A DNA stretch of 50,669 nucleotides. Origin: an uncultured Bacteroides sp. (GTDB taxonomy: Bacteria > Bacteroidota > Bacteroidia > Bacteroidales > Bacteroidaceae). Positions 8,775 through 15,498 of the stretch are shown in pieces; within the stretch, counting starts at the first letter, position 1; every line of letters begins with the position of its first letter. The stretch spans positions 1 through 50,669 of the forward strand of contig CAUEFX010000026.1 in assembly GCA_958477465.1 (NCBI GenBank), given 5' to 3'. A program made the translations under genes and the position numbers. The notes beneath the pieces were generated by a model that was given only the letters and a program-made list of their open reading frames with translations, was not told the DNA's origin and did no database searches.

Positions 8775-9719
8775 CTAAAATAAATTGATATTCAGCGTTT
8801 GTTTTTTCCTCTCATATTCCTCAAGCAAATCCTTCATTACCTCCGCCACAGACTGTTGCTGCCGAAATAAAGAAGCTACTTGCCCTATTTCCAATTCTCC
8901 TTCTTCAAGGTCACCCTCAAAAATACCTTTTTTGGCCCGTCCTCTTCCCAAAAGTTCCCGCAACTCTTCGGTAGATGCCCCACGGTTTTCTGCAGCTTCC
9001 ACCGCATCCCGGAATTTGTTGGCCACCAAACGGGTAGGAGCCAGTTTCTTCAATAACAATTTAGTATCACCCTCATTCAATCGTAAGCAATATTCCTTGA
9101 ATACATCACTGGCTGAACTCTCGTATGTAAGTGCAAAACGGGTTCCGATCTGTACACCTTCCGCTCCCAACACCATGGCTGCCAGAACCCCTTCACCGGT
9201 TGCAATGCCGCCGGCTGCTATCAAAGGCAGAGTAGTAACCCGACGGACAGCCGGAACAAGACAGAACGTAGTGGTTTCTTCACGTCCGTTGTGCCCTCCG
9301 GCTTCGAATCCTTCGGCCACAATTGCATCTACACCGGCTTCTTCACTCTTCACTGCAAATTTGGAAGAAGAGATGACATGCACCACGGTAATTCCATGTT
9401 CTTTCAACCATCCGGTCCATGTCTTCGGATTACCGGCAGAAGTAAAGACGATTTTCACACCTTCTTCCACTATGATATTCATCGCTTCTTCTATCTGCGG
9501 ATACATCAACGGAATGTTCACCCCAAAAGGCAGATCGGTGGCAGTCCGACATTTCCGAATGTGTTGACGCAACACTTCGGGATGCATGGATCCGGCACCA
9601 ATAAGCCCCAAACCTCCGGAATTACTCACTGCCGATGCCAAACGCCAACCGCTACACCATACCATACCTCCTTGAATAATAGGATAACGAATACCCAAAA
9701 GAGCAGAAATTCTATTCAT
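8775..9719 (-). CDS. FMN-dependent nitronate monooxygenase / FabK-like enoyl-ACP reductase
   Basis: A 314-residue TIM-barrel flavoprotein. Motifs in order: YPIIQGGMVW at the N-terminus, GGLGLIGAGSM, LPFGVNIPL, EGFEAGGHNGREET (about residue 135) with the active-site His, IAAGGIATGEG and GAEGVQIGTRF for FMN phosphate. The order and wording resemble streptococcal FabK more than classical nitronate monooxygenases, so a role in the last reduction step of fatty-acid elongation is plausible. The C-terminal 60 residues are charged and diverge. The two families share this fold, so the assignment is at family level only. No gene neighbours support either role. Confidence 0.82.
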   Translation of the reverse strand: MNRISALLGIRYPIIQGGMVWCSGWRLASAVSNSGGLGLIGAGSMHPEVLRQHIRKCRTATDLPFGVNIPLMYPQIEEAMNIIVEEGVKIVFTSAGNPKTWTGWLKEHGITVVHVISSSKFAVKSEEAGVDAIVAEGFEAGGHNGREETTTFCLVPAVRRVTTLPLIAAGGIATGEGVLAAMVLGAEGVQIGTRFALTYESSASDVFKEYCLRLNEGDTKLLLKKLAPTRLVANKFRDAVEAAENRGASTEELRELLGRGRAKKGIFEGDLEEGELEIGQVASLFRQQQSVAEVMKDLLEEYERKKQTLNINLF

Positions 9720-9874
9720 AAATCAAATCTATTTTATCCCCAACTCAATATAACGAATCGTACAGCACCGCTTCTTCTGCCTTGGAAAGGAAGGGAAGCC
9801 TGCAAAATAATAGTTCGTGAACCAATGAAGAGGTCTTTCATTCTATAATTTAACAAAATCATCTTTCAAACAGT

Positions 9875-10564
9875 TCAATGAGTAATGAACTGCAATACGG
9901 GCTTCGGAATAAGAGCCGTAGTAGAATCACCGTACATTTTCAATACCTCTAAAGTGCGGGCGCGGCGTTCACGTCCTTTTTTATCCCAAAAATCTTTTGT
10001 GAAAACATACATAAAATCAAATCCACCGATAGCCACACCTGGCATTGAGCCATTCGCCTGCCCGAATAACGGTTTATACTGTAACTTAATAGCCTCAATC
10101 TCGGTCAGAGAAGGCTGTTGTGCCATCACCACAACCCTCAGCGGTGCCTTCGATGTATTGGTATACCCTCTGAATGTCTTAATCCGATAAAAAGGATCTC
10201 CCCGCCATGTATCCTTACCCACTTGTATCTTCTTCTGATAAACCGGATCCCAATTATAAGGAGTATTCGCCTTATAGGGATGTAGAGAAAGCATCTGCCT
10301 TTTTTCCAATGGCAAGGTATTGGACAAGGCTGAAGGAAGGGATTCGTCCGGCAACATCCAGCTCTTCTCCGTCGACATCAACGGGGTTCCCATAATATCC
10401 GAACCGAAATCAATCTGCTTCACAGCCTCCGGATTTAGTTTTATCTCGCCCTCTTCTTTTAATATGCGACTGAGATTTAACGAATCCTCCCTCGTCCATT
10501 CCTGAGAATAAGCCATCGGAACAGACAAACAGACCAATAAAAAAAACATAAAGTACTTCGTCAT
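9875..10564 (-). CDS. Secreted protein of unknown function
   Basis: 229 residues with a signal peptide (MTKYFMFFLLVCLSVPMAYS, cleavage before QEW). The mature part starts with acidic, helix-prone sequence, then a central segment with KANTPYNWDPVYQKKIQVGK, and ends in a region rich in basic and aromatic residues. I recognise no catalytic motif. It may belong to a Bacteroidales DUF family, but I cannot name it with confidence. It lies downstream of the sigma/anti-sigma and lipoprotein genes on the same strand, separated by about 230 bases that carry short tandem repeats, so it may or may not share their transcript. Confidence 0.75.
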   Translation of the reverse strand: MTKYFMFFLLVCLSVPMAYSQEWTREDSLNLSRILKEEGEIKLNPEAVKQIDFGSDIMGTPLMSTEKSWMLPDESLPSALSNTLPLEKRQMLSLHPYKANTPYNWDPVYQKKIQVGKDTWRGDPFYRIKTFRGYTNTSKAPLRVVVMAQQPSLTEIEAIKLQYKPLFGQANGSMPGVAIGGFDFMYVFTKDFWDKKGRERRARTLEVLKMYGDSTTALIPKPVLQFITH

Positions 10565-10604
10565 TCTCTAACTTTATTTATCATTCATAGGATTGAAGCA
10601 TTAC

Positions 10605-10675
10605 GCGCCTTCATCGTCACTTGCCCTCGTCATTGTCATTTGTCCTTGTTCACAGTCACTTGGCCTTGTCCATTG
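10605..10675. repeat. Degenerate tandem repeat, about 3.5 copies of a 19-20 base unit
   Basis: Read on the minus strand, copies begin AAGTGAC, AAATGAC and AAGTGAC at spacings of 19 and 20 bases, each followed by TGA and an AAGGAC/AGGGC-like block. It lies between the lipoprotein gene and the secreted-protein gene. No function visible. Confidence 0.65.
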
Positions 10676-10793
10676 AACATGCAACTCCCCCACCACCGAC
10701 AAAATCAGCAGCGAAATAAGAGATTGTTTTGATTTTTATAGAAATTCTCTTTGAGGGGACAGGAGCTTATTTTATCATATCCAGTTGTTCGGA

Positions 10794-11315
10794 CTACCAC
10801 CAGCGATAACCACTTCCGCAAAGCGGTTCGTCATAACAGGGATCAATCGTCCAAGCCGTCCGGGGATATTTTCTGGTTTCCCACCAACGACGATAACGGG
10901 CAGCCGCATCCAAGATTTCTTCATCGGACAAAAAGTAAATAGCTTCATAATTCTCTGCATTCGCTTCGACCATGTGACATCCCATAGAGGCCGGAATTCC
11001 GAGACGAATACTTTCGACAGTCCACAAAATACACTCACCCAAACGTATCTTTCCACTGTTACTATTGTATACGGAAGGAAATGCCGGAATAATACACAAA
11101 TCCTCCGCATAAGCAAGTAATTCGGGAATATCCTCTTCCGTAAAATGAGGTACTTCAACAATTCCTTTTTCATTTTTAGTATTGTAAGTTCCGGACTTGA
11201 GCTGTTTCACAAAAAGGTCGACATCCGGATCATTATAGTCCAAAGTTTCTTTACTGCATCCCGTAAACATAAATACCATCAGAACGGTAAACAGCATTAT
11301 CCATGTTTTTTTCAT
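10794..11315 (-). CDS. Lipoprotein of unknown function
   Basis: From the start at 11315, 173 residues. The N-terminus MKKTWIMLFTVLMVFMFTGC is a lipoprotein leader with lipobox FTGC followed by SKE, so the protein is probably anchored by its Cys on the outer membrane. The rest is mixed helical and acidic, with an aromatic C-terminus (YRRWWE, and GYRWW at the end). No known domain is recognised with confidence. It starts 19 bases after the stop of the anti-sigma-like gene and reads in the same direction, so it is very probably the third gene of the sigma operon and may be an effector or sensor partner of it. Confidence 0.82.
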   Translation of the reverse strand: MKKTWIMLFTVLMVFMFTGCSKETLDYNDPDVDLFVKQLKSGTYNTKNEKGIVEVPHFTEEDIPELLAYAEDLCIIPAFPSVYNSNSGKIRLGECILWTVESIRLGIPASMGCHMVEANAENYEAIYFLSDEEILDAAARYRRWWETRKYPRTAWTIDPCYDEPLCGSGYRWW

Positions 11316-11334
11316 GACACACATTATTTATAGG

Positions 11335-12387
11335 TTAATAAGTCATGCGGAGCCCGCATAAAAGATTAAAATTAGTGGGACGTTTGGAACGTATCGTTTC
11401 ATTTTTCGAATCCGTTTCAAAATGATGCGATACTCCCGGTTCTGCAAAAAGCGCAATCCGGTCATTTACTTTATAATTTACTCCCACTCCAGCCGTCACC
11501 GCCAGTTGTACCGGCTCGTTCTTAAAACTATTATCAGATACACCGGCTATACATTTATCAGTAACCGCCCCTATAGAAGCATATAAATCAAATTTCTTCA
11601 GATCGGCCAAATACACATTCATTTTTACCGGAATACCCAAATAATGAAGTCCCTGACCATTAGCACGGAGATTTGAATATGCCAATCCGGTCTCTATACC
11701 CCAATATTCCCCCAATCTCTTTTCGACTGTTACACCTGCCATGACAGGCATCTTATATTTCCGCTTTTCCGCAGGAAGCGCTGTACCGATAGCTGCTTTT
11801 ACGGCCCAAGTACGTTTTTTTTCCACTTTAGAAACAACAGAAGTCATCTCCGATTCTTCTTCTGCCACAGCCGATGTTATACCGCTACTTCCCGAACTGG
11901 CCTTCCAGATATCCCCCCCTGCATTTCTGTCTCTTGCATAGCCGTTATCGGTAGTCGTAGCCGAAAAACTAAATGACACGGATAATGTTACAGATATCGA
12001 ATCTTCACCCTCTTCATCAGCATGAGACAATAGAGCCATTTTACCCGATGCGGGTTTGTGTAATACAGGTTCGGTTTGCGAGGGTGAGAATGATTGATTC
12101 ACCCTATCGCCATCCAACGTTCCCATTCCCGACACGGCAAGCTGTGTAAATGCTTCCTCCATCTCCTCTTTCGGTGAGAAAAACCAAAAAGCCGCCGATG
12201 ACGCTGCCAATACAAGTAATACGGAAGCGGCGGCAGCCACTCGGAAAAACAATACCCGACGCCGTTGCTGACAGCAAGCAGTCACCTCCCCGTTCAGTTC
12301 TTCCCAGAAGTTCTCTCTCACCGTCATTTCGGCATGACCGAGACGAGAACGGAACAAGTCGGTTATTTCATCATTTTCTCTCTTCAT
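11335..12387 (-). CDS. Anti-sigma-like protein with inner-membrane helix and outer-membrane beta-barrel-like C-terminus
   Basis: 350 residues. Residues 1-45 are charged and cytosolic, as in short anti-sigma domains. Residues 46-70 (RVAAAASVLLVLAASSAAFW region) form one membrane helix after an Arg-rich stop. A low-complexity Ser/Thr/Glu linker runs to about 195. The last 150 residues look like alternating amphipathic strands ending in CGLRMTY, as in small OmpA/porin-like barrels. The gene overlaps the sigma gene by 17 bases. This layout matches the dual-membrane-spanning anti-sigma (Dma) proteins known from B. thetaiotaomicron, in which one chain crosses both membranes. That match is from recalled architecture, not alignment. 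Confidence 0.78.
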   Translation of the reverse strand: MKRENDEITDLFRSRLGHAEMTVRENFWEELNGEVTACCQQRRRVLFFRVAAAASVLLVLAASSAAFWFFSPKEEMEEAFTQLAVSGMGTLDGDRVNQSFSPSQTEPVLHKPASGKMALLSHADEEGEDSISVTLSVSFSFSATTTDNGYARDRNAGGDIWKASSGSSGITSAVAEEESEMTSVVSKVEKKRTWAVKAAIGTALPAEKRKYKMPVMAGVTVEKRLGEYWGIETGLAYSNLRANGQGLHYLGIPVKMNVYLADLKKFDLYASIGAVTDKCIAGVSDNSFKNEPVQLAVTAGVGVNYKVNDRIALFAEPGVSHHFETDSKNETIRSKRPTNFNLLCGLRMTY

Positions 12388-12973
12388 GGTCTCTATATTC
12401 TTTAATTCTTTTTGCTAACAAATATTTGGCTCTGTGAAGTTGCGAAGTAGACGAATGTTCTTTGATATGAAGAATTTCGGCTATTTCCTTATGCGACTTC
12501 TCTTCAAACACATAAAGGTTGAATACGGTTCGACACCCATCGGGCAAATCGGCGATGAAAGCCATCAGTTGTTCTTCAGATATATCGTTCCCGCTTTCTG
12601 CTATATCCGGTATATCCGGAATCTGTTCCTCATGCACTATCACTTGCGTGATACGTTTTTGCCGCCTAAGATAGTCGAGTGCCTGAGTCACCATCACTCT
12701 CGTTATCCATGTACTCAATGACGACTCTCCACGAAACGAAAAATGAGTGAATATTTTAATAAAGCCATCATGCAATACATCGTAAGCCGCATCCACATCG
12801 CCTGTATAGCGATAACAAACCGCCAGCATCTTATTGGAATAGAGGGTATAAAGTTCCTTTCGGGCGGAATCCTTTCCTGCCCGGCAGCCCTTTATCAGTT
12901 CTATCTCGTTTTCCAATGTCAGTGCTTTTTTTACAGACACCTCTCCGTGTCGTTTGTTAGTTAGACGCAACAC
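12371..12973 (-). CDS. ECF-type RNA polymerase sigma factor
   Basis: 200 residues. Region 2 covers about residues 40-105, including VCYRYTGDVDAAYDVLHDGF and the promoter-melting segment STWITRVMVTQALDYLRRQK. Region 4 is the C-terminal helix-turn-helix, FEEKSHKEIAEILHIKEHSS. There is a short acidic linker between them. It lies first in the operon, with its 3' end inside the downstream anti-sigma-like gene, which implies coupled expression and mutual control. The start at 12973 is preferred for lack of a better one; the in-frame Met choices nearby would remove only a few basic residues. Confidence 0.92.
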   Translation of the reverse strand: MLRLTNKRHGEVSVKKALTLENEIELIKGCRAGKDSARKELYTLYSNKMLAVCYRYTGDVDAAYDVLHDGFIKIFTHFSFRGESSLSTWITRVMVTQALDYLRRQKRITQVIVHEEQIPDIPDIAESGNDISEEQLMAFIADLPDGCRTVFNLYVFEEKSHKEIAEILHIKEHSSTSQLHRAKYLLAKRIKEYRDHEERK

Positions 12974-13030
12974 TCGAAAGAATGCTGCAAAAAGAATATT
13001 TAAAAGAAGTTAAAGACGGACTGCCAATAA

Positions 13031-13080
13031 AAAAACTTCCATCAGGCAGACAAAATTGTTTGTAAGCCAATGGAAGTTCA
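13031..13080 (-). terminator. Rho-independent terminator of the DUF4783-nadC operon
   Basis: On the minus strand a stem AACTTCCAT/ATGGAAGTT (13070-13078 with 13034-13042) is followed directly by a run of U residues. It starts about 25 bases after the nadC stop. Confidence 0.8.
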
Positions 13081-13102
13081 GTTAATAATATAGCAAGCCT
13101 TA

Positions 13103-13951
13103 TCAACAGGCTTTAAAACTCATATCCAGTCCTTTCACTGAATGCGTCAAAGCTCCTACAGAAATAAAATCGACTCCACATTCTGCATAATCACGCAATG
13201 TGTCGAAAGTGATACCGCCGGAAGATTCGGTTTCATATTTTCCAGCTACCATATCAACCGCTTTCTTTGTCATCTCCGGTGTGAAGTTATCAAACATAAT
13301 GCGATCTACTCCACCCAAATCGAGAACTTGCTGCAATTCATCAAAATTACGGACTTCAATTTCTATTTTCAGATCTTTGCCTTTTTCCTTGCAATATTCC
13401 TTGGCACGAGTGATGGCTTTGTCAATGCCACCGGCAAAATCCACATGATTGTCTTTCAGAAGAATCATATCAAAAAGTCCGATACGATGATTCATGCCAC
13501 CACCGATCTTGACTGCCATCTTTTCCAGAATGCGCATTCCCGGTGTAGTCTTACGGGTATCAAGCACATGAGTATGGGTACCCACCAATTTTTGGGCATA
13601 CTTACGGGTCATTGTAGCAATACCGCTCATACGTTGCATCACATTCAGCATCAAACGCTCCGTCTGCAACAACGATTGTACCTTGCCTTCTACCACCATC
13701 GCTACATCCCCCGGCTTCACTTCCGTACCGTCATTGATAAAGACTTCTACTTTCATTGTAGGGTCAAAACGATTGAAAATCTCTTTCGCCACTTCCACTC
13801 CGGCCAGCACACCGGCTTCTTTAATCAGCAGTTTGGATTTTCCCATTGCAGTGGCAGGGATACATGAGAGAGTAGTATGATCACCATCGCCTATATCTTC
13901 TGCAAAAGCAAGATCGATCAACTTGTCTATCAATTCTTTTTCTTTATTCAT
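13103..13951 (-). CDS. nadC: Nicotinate-nucleotide pyrophosphorylase (quinolinate phosphoribosyltransferase)
   Basis: 282 residues from the preferred start MNKEKELIDK at 13951; an ATG at 13963 adds four residues. Motifs in order: AEDIGDGDHT near residue 16, LLQTERLMLNVMQRMSGIAT (about 96), the phosphoribosyl-site stretch TRKTTPGMR with the following KMAVKIGGGMNHR (about 132-155), KDNH, EIEVRN, and the FDNF/SSGGI loops. It makes nicotinate mononucleotide from quinolinate and PRPP in NAD synthesis. Its start overlaps the stop of the DUF4783 gene by 8 bases (ATGAATAA), so the two are translated from one message. Length normal. Confidence 0.95.
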   Translation of the reverse strand: MNKEKELIDKLIDLAFAEDIGDGDHTTLSCIPATAMGKSKLLIKEAGVLAGVEVAKEIFNRFDPTMKVEVFINDGTEVKPGDVAMVVEGKVQSLLQTERLMLNVMQRMSGIATMTRKYAQKLVGTHTHVLDTRKTTPGMRILEKMAVKIGGGMNHRIGLFDMILLKDNHVDFAGGIDKAITRAKEYCKEKGKDLKIEIEVRNFDELQQVLDLGGVDRIMFDNFTPEMTKKAVDMVAGKYETESSGGITFDTLRDYAECGVDFISVGALTHSVKGLDMSFKAC

Positions 13952-14336
13952 TGGTTTTATCAATTCTTATTTGATGAATTAAATATTTGTTCTGAACTTT
14001 TTTTAAAAAACAATTCACCCGAAAGTTTCCATTAGCAGTAGTCAAAGTACCTATAATAAAGCTCGATTCGTCACGTTTCCCCTGATGGTTTACATTGAAG
14101 CCGCTAACTTTATTATCAGCAAAAAAAGTATTCATCGTACTTTCAGCAGCCTGTTTGTCAATGTTGGTAGAACGATTCCGAATGACGAGATCAACCTTAT
14201 CACCCAGGAATTTATTCAGCTCTTGAGAGCTTCCCTTCTTAAATGCCAGAACTACCCCCACCGGCACGTCTTGTGCCAAAAGTGCAGATACGGAAAAAAA
14301 CAATCCGGCAATCCATAAAAGTACCCTTTTTTTCAT
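13944..14336 (-). CDS. DUF4783-type secreted protein
   Basis: The start at 14336 gives 130 residues with a clear signal peptide (MKKRVLLWIAGLFFSVSALL, cleavage before QDV). The upstream ATG at 14357 would prefix seven residues to the leader. The mature domain is an NTF2-like alpha+beta sheet by appearance (NTFFADN, FNVNHQGKRDESSFIIGTL), which fits the Bacteroidales DUF4783 family. It is the first gene of the operon with nadC, but nothing in its sequence suggests NAD metabolism. Its promoter faces that of rlmH. Confidence 0.82.
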   Translation of the reverse strand: MKKRVLLWIAGLFFSVSALLAQDVPVGVVLAFKKGSSQELNKFLGDKVDLVIRNRSTNIDKQAAESTMNTFFADNKVSGFNVNHQGKRDESSFIIGTLTTANGNFRVNCFLKKVQNKYLIHQIRIDKTNE

Positions 14337-14391
14337 AACTACAAGCTTTTCAGACATCAGTTTTCAGCAGAATCTGATACCTAATGATACG

Positions 14392-14399
14392 CAAAGGTA
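14392..14399 (-). promoter_or_regulatory. -7 element for the DUF4783-nadC operon
   Basis: Reads TACCTTTG on the minus strand, with an ATTG partner 18 bases upstream (14418-14421). It forms a divergent pair with the rlmH promoter, 32 bases apart. Confidence 0.65.
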
Positions 14400-14431
14400 A
14401 GTATTTATTGCAGAAAACAATAAAAAATCCC

Positions 14432-14439
14432 TATTTTTG
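14432..14439 (+). promoter_or_regulatory. -7 element for rlmH
   Basis: TATTTTTG, with a TTATTG partner ending 21 bases upstream at 14410, gives the Bacteroides -33/-7 arrangement. It supports the rlmH start at 14464 rather than an upstream in-frame codon. Confidence 0.65.
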
Positions 14440-14463
14440 TGCGATAATCAGAACTGCATCAAC

Positions 14464-14937
14464 ATGAAAACGACTTTGCTCGTCGTAGGACGAACTGTAG
14501 AACAACACTACATCACTGCCATCAACGATTATATCCAGCGCACAAAACGCTTCATTACTTTTGACATGGAAGTAATCCCCGAGCTTAAAAACACCAAAAG
14601 CATTTCGATGGAACTGCAAAAGGAAAAGGAAGGAGAACTCATCTGCAAAGCCCTCCAACCGGGAGATGTCATCGTATTACTCGATGAACATGGAAAAGAA
14701 ATGCGTTCTATAGAATTTGCGGAATGGATGAAACGCAAAATGAACACGGTCAATAAGCGGCTGGTATTCATTATCGGAGGGCCTTATGGATTCTCACAAA
14801 AAGTGTATGATGTAGCACACGAAAAAATTTCAATGTCGAAAATGACCTTTTCCCATCAAATGATACGGCTCATCTTTGTAGAACAAATATATAGGGCGAT
14901 GACGATTTTAAACGGTGGTCCCTACCACCATGAATAG
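14464..14937 (+). CDS. rlmH: 23S rRNA pseudouridine(1915)-N3 methyltransferase
   Basis: 157 residues from the start at 14464 (MKTTLLVVGRT), the usual length for RlmH; the frame also extends nine codons upstream to a non-ATG start that would lie at the promoter. SPOUT-fold signatures are GDVIVLLDEHGKEMRSIEFA (about residue 65), FIIGGPYGFS (about 100) and the C-terminal trefoil-knot segment SKMTFSHQMIRLIFVEQIYR with the terminal YHHE. It methylates pseudouridine 1915 in helix 69 of 23S rRNA as a dimer on the assembled ribosome. Divergent from the DUF4783-nadC operon. Confidence 0.96.
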   Translation: MKTTLLVVGRTVEQHYITAINDYIQRTKRFITFDMEVIPELKNTKSISMELQKEKEGELICKALQPGDVIVLLDEHGKEMRSIEFAEWMKRKMNTVNKRLVFIIGGPYGFSQKVYDVAHEKISMSKMTFSHQMIRLIFVEQIYRAMTILNGGPYHHE

Positions 14938-15033
14938 CGCTTATTATCTTCTTACTTATGATTCATCGTCATAAAAGATCACAAATATTTTATCAAACAT
15001 TTATTATCAACCATTTACAAATTCACATTTTTC

Positions 15034-15121
15034 CTCTACGAGAAACAGAGCAAAACTCTACGAGAAACGATTCGTTCCTCGCAGAGAAATGGCACGCTCC
15101 TCGTAGAGAAACGACACACTA
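15034..15121. repeat. Tandem array, four 22-bp units (array 1)
   Basis: Units start at 15034, 15056, 15078 and 15100, each exactly 22 bases. Each begins with a 9-base near-palindrome of arms CTC/GAG: CTCTACGAG in units 1 and 2, CTCGCAGAG and CTCGTAGAG in units 3 and 4, so the centre occurs in both orientations. AAAC or AAAT follows, then a variable CG-containing tail. The same kind of array is found at 38910-38997 and 48332-48419. Confidence 0.88.
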
Positions 15122-15444
15122 ATTCAGAAGAAATAACAACATCATTAAGCCAACAAAGTCTGAAAGGGAAAAACATGTAAACATAAATAAACAAAACAAA
15201 TAATACGGGTCTAATATAATCCTCCAATTGTTACAATACCCATTAGGAATGAATTTTAAGAGAAAATAAGATTACACATCAATTATTTCAAAAGCCCCAT
15301 AGTACCACCTCAAAACAGATATAAAGATAAAAAAACGGCATTATTTCATAGCCACAAGCCATACAAAGAACCAATATTAGTAACAATTTGATATTATTAT
15401 AATATTTGTCTCATATTTAAATTAATAATCTTACAATTTATTCA

Positions 15445-15452
15445 TATATTTG
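15445..15452 (+). promoter_or_regulatory. Putative -7 element for the SusC/SusD operon
   Basis: TATATTTG matches TAnnTTTG, 46 bases before the SusC-like start. No clear -33 partner, as is common for operons that depend on an activator or alternative sigma factor. Confidence 0.5.
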
Positions 15453-15498
15453 CATGTATTCAATCGTAAACAGCACAAATTAAATATCAAGAGAACTT

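Larger units (their letters stand above)
14938..15498. other. Non-coding region before the SusC operon
   Basis: About 560 bases between rlmH and the SusC-like gene. The left part holds the 22-base tandem array at 15034-15121. The right part is AT-rich leader sequence with a TATATTTG element at 15445-15452. No terminator hairpin for rlmH and no credible gene were seen. Confidence 0.6.

Noticed and set aside
8775..9719. Naming the flavoprotein gene fabK outright.
   Set aside because: The motifs resemble FabK, but nitronate monooxygenases share them and no fatty-acid genes are nearby, so no symbol is given.
15034..15121. Possible CRISPR array at the 22-base repeats (also 38910 and 48332).
   Set aside because: The units are contiguous with no spacers, only four per array and diverged. 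No cas gene is in the window.
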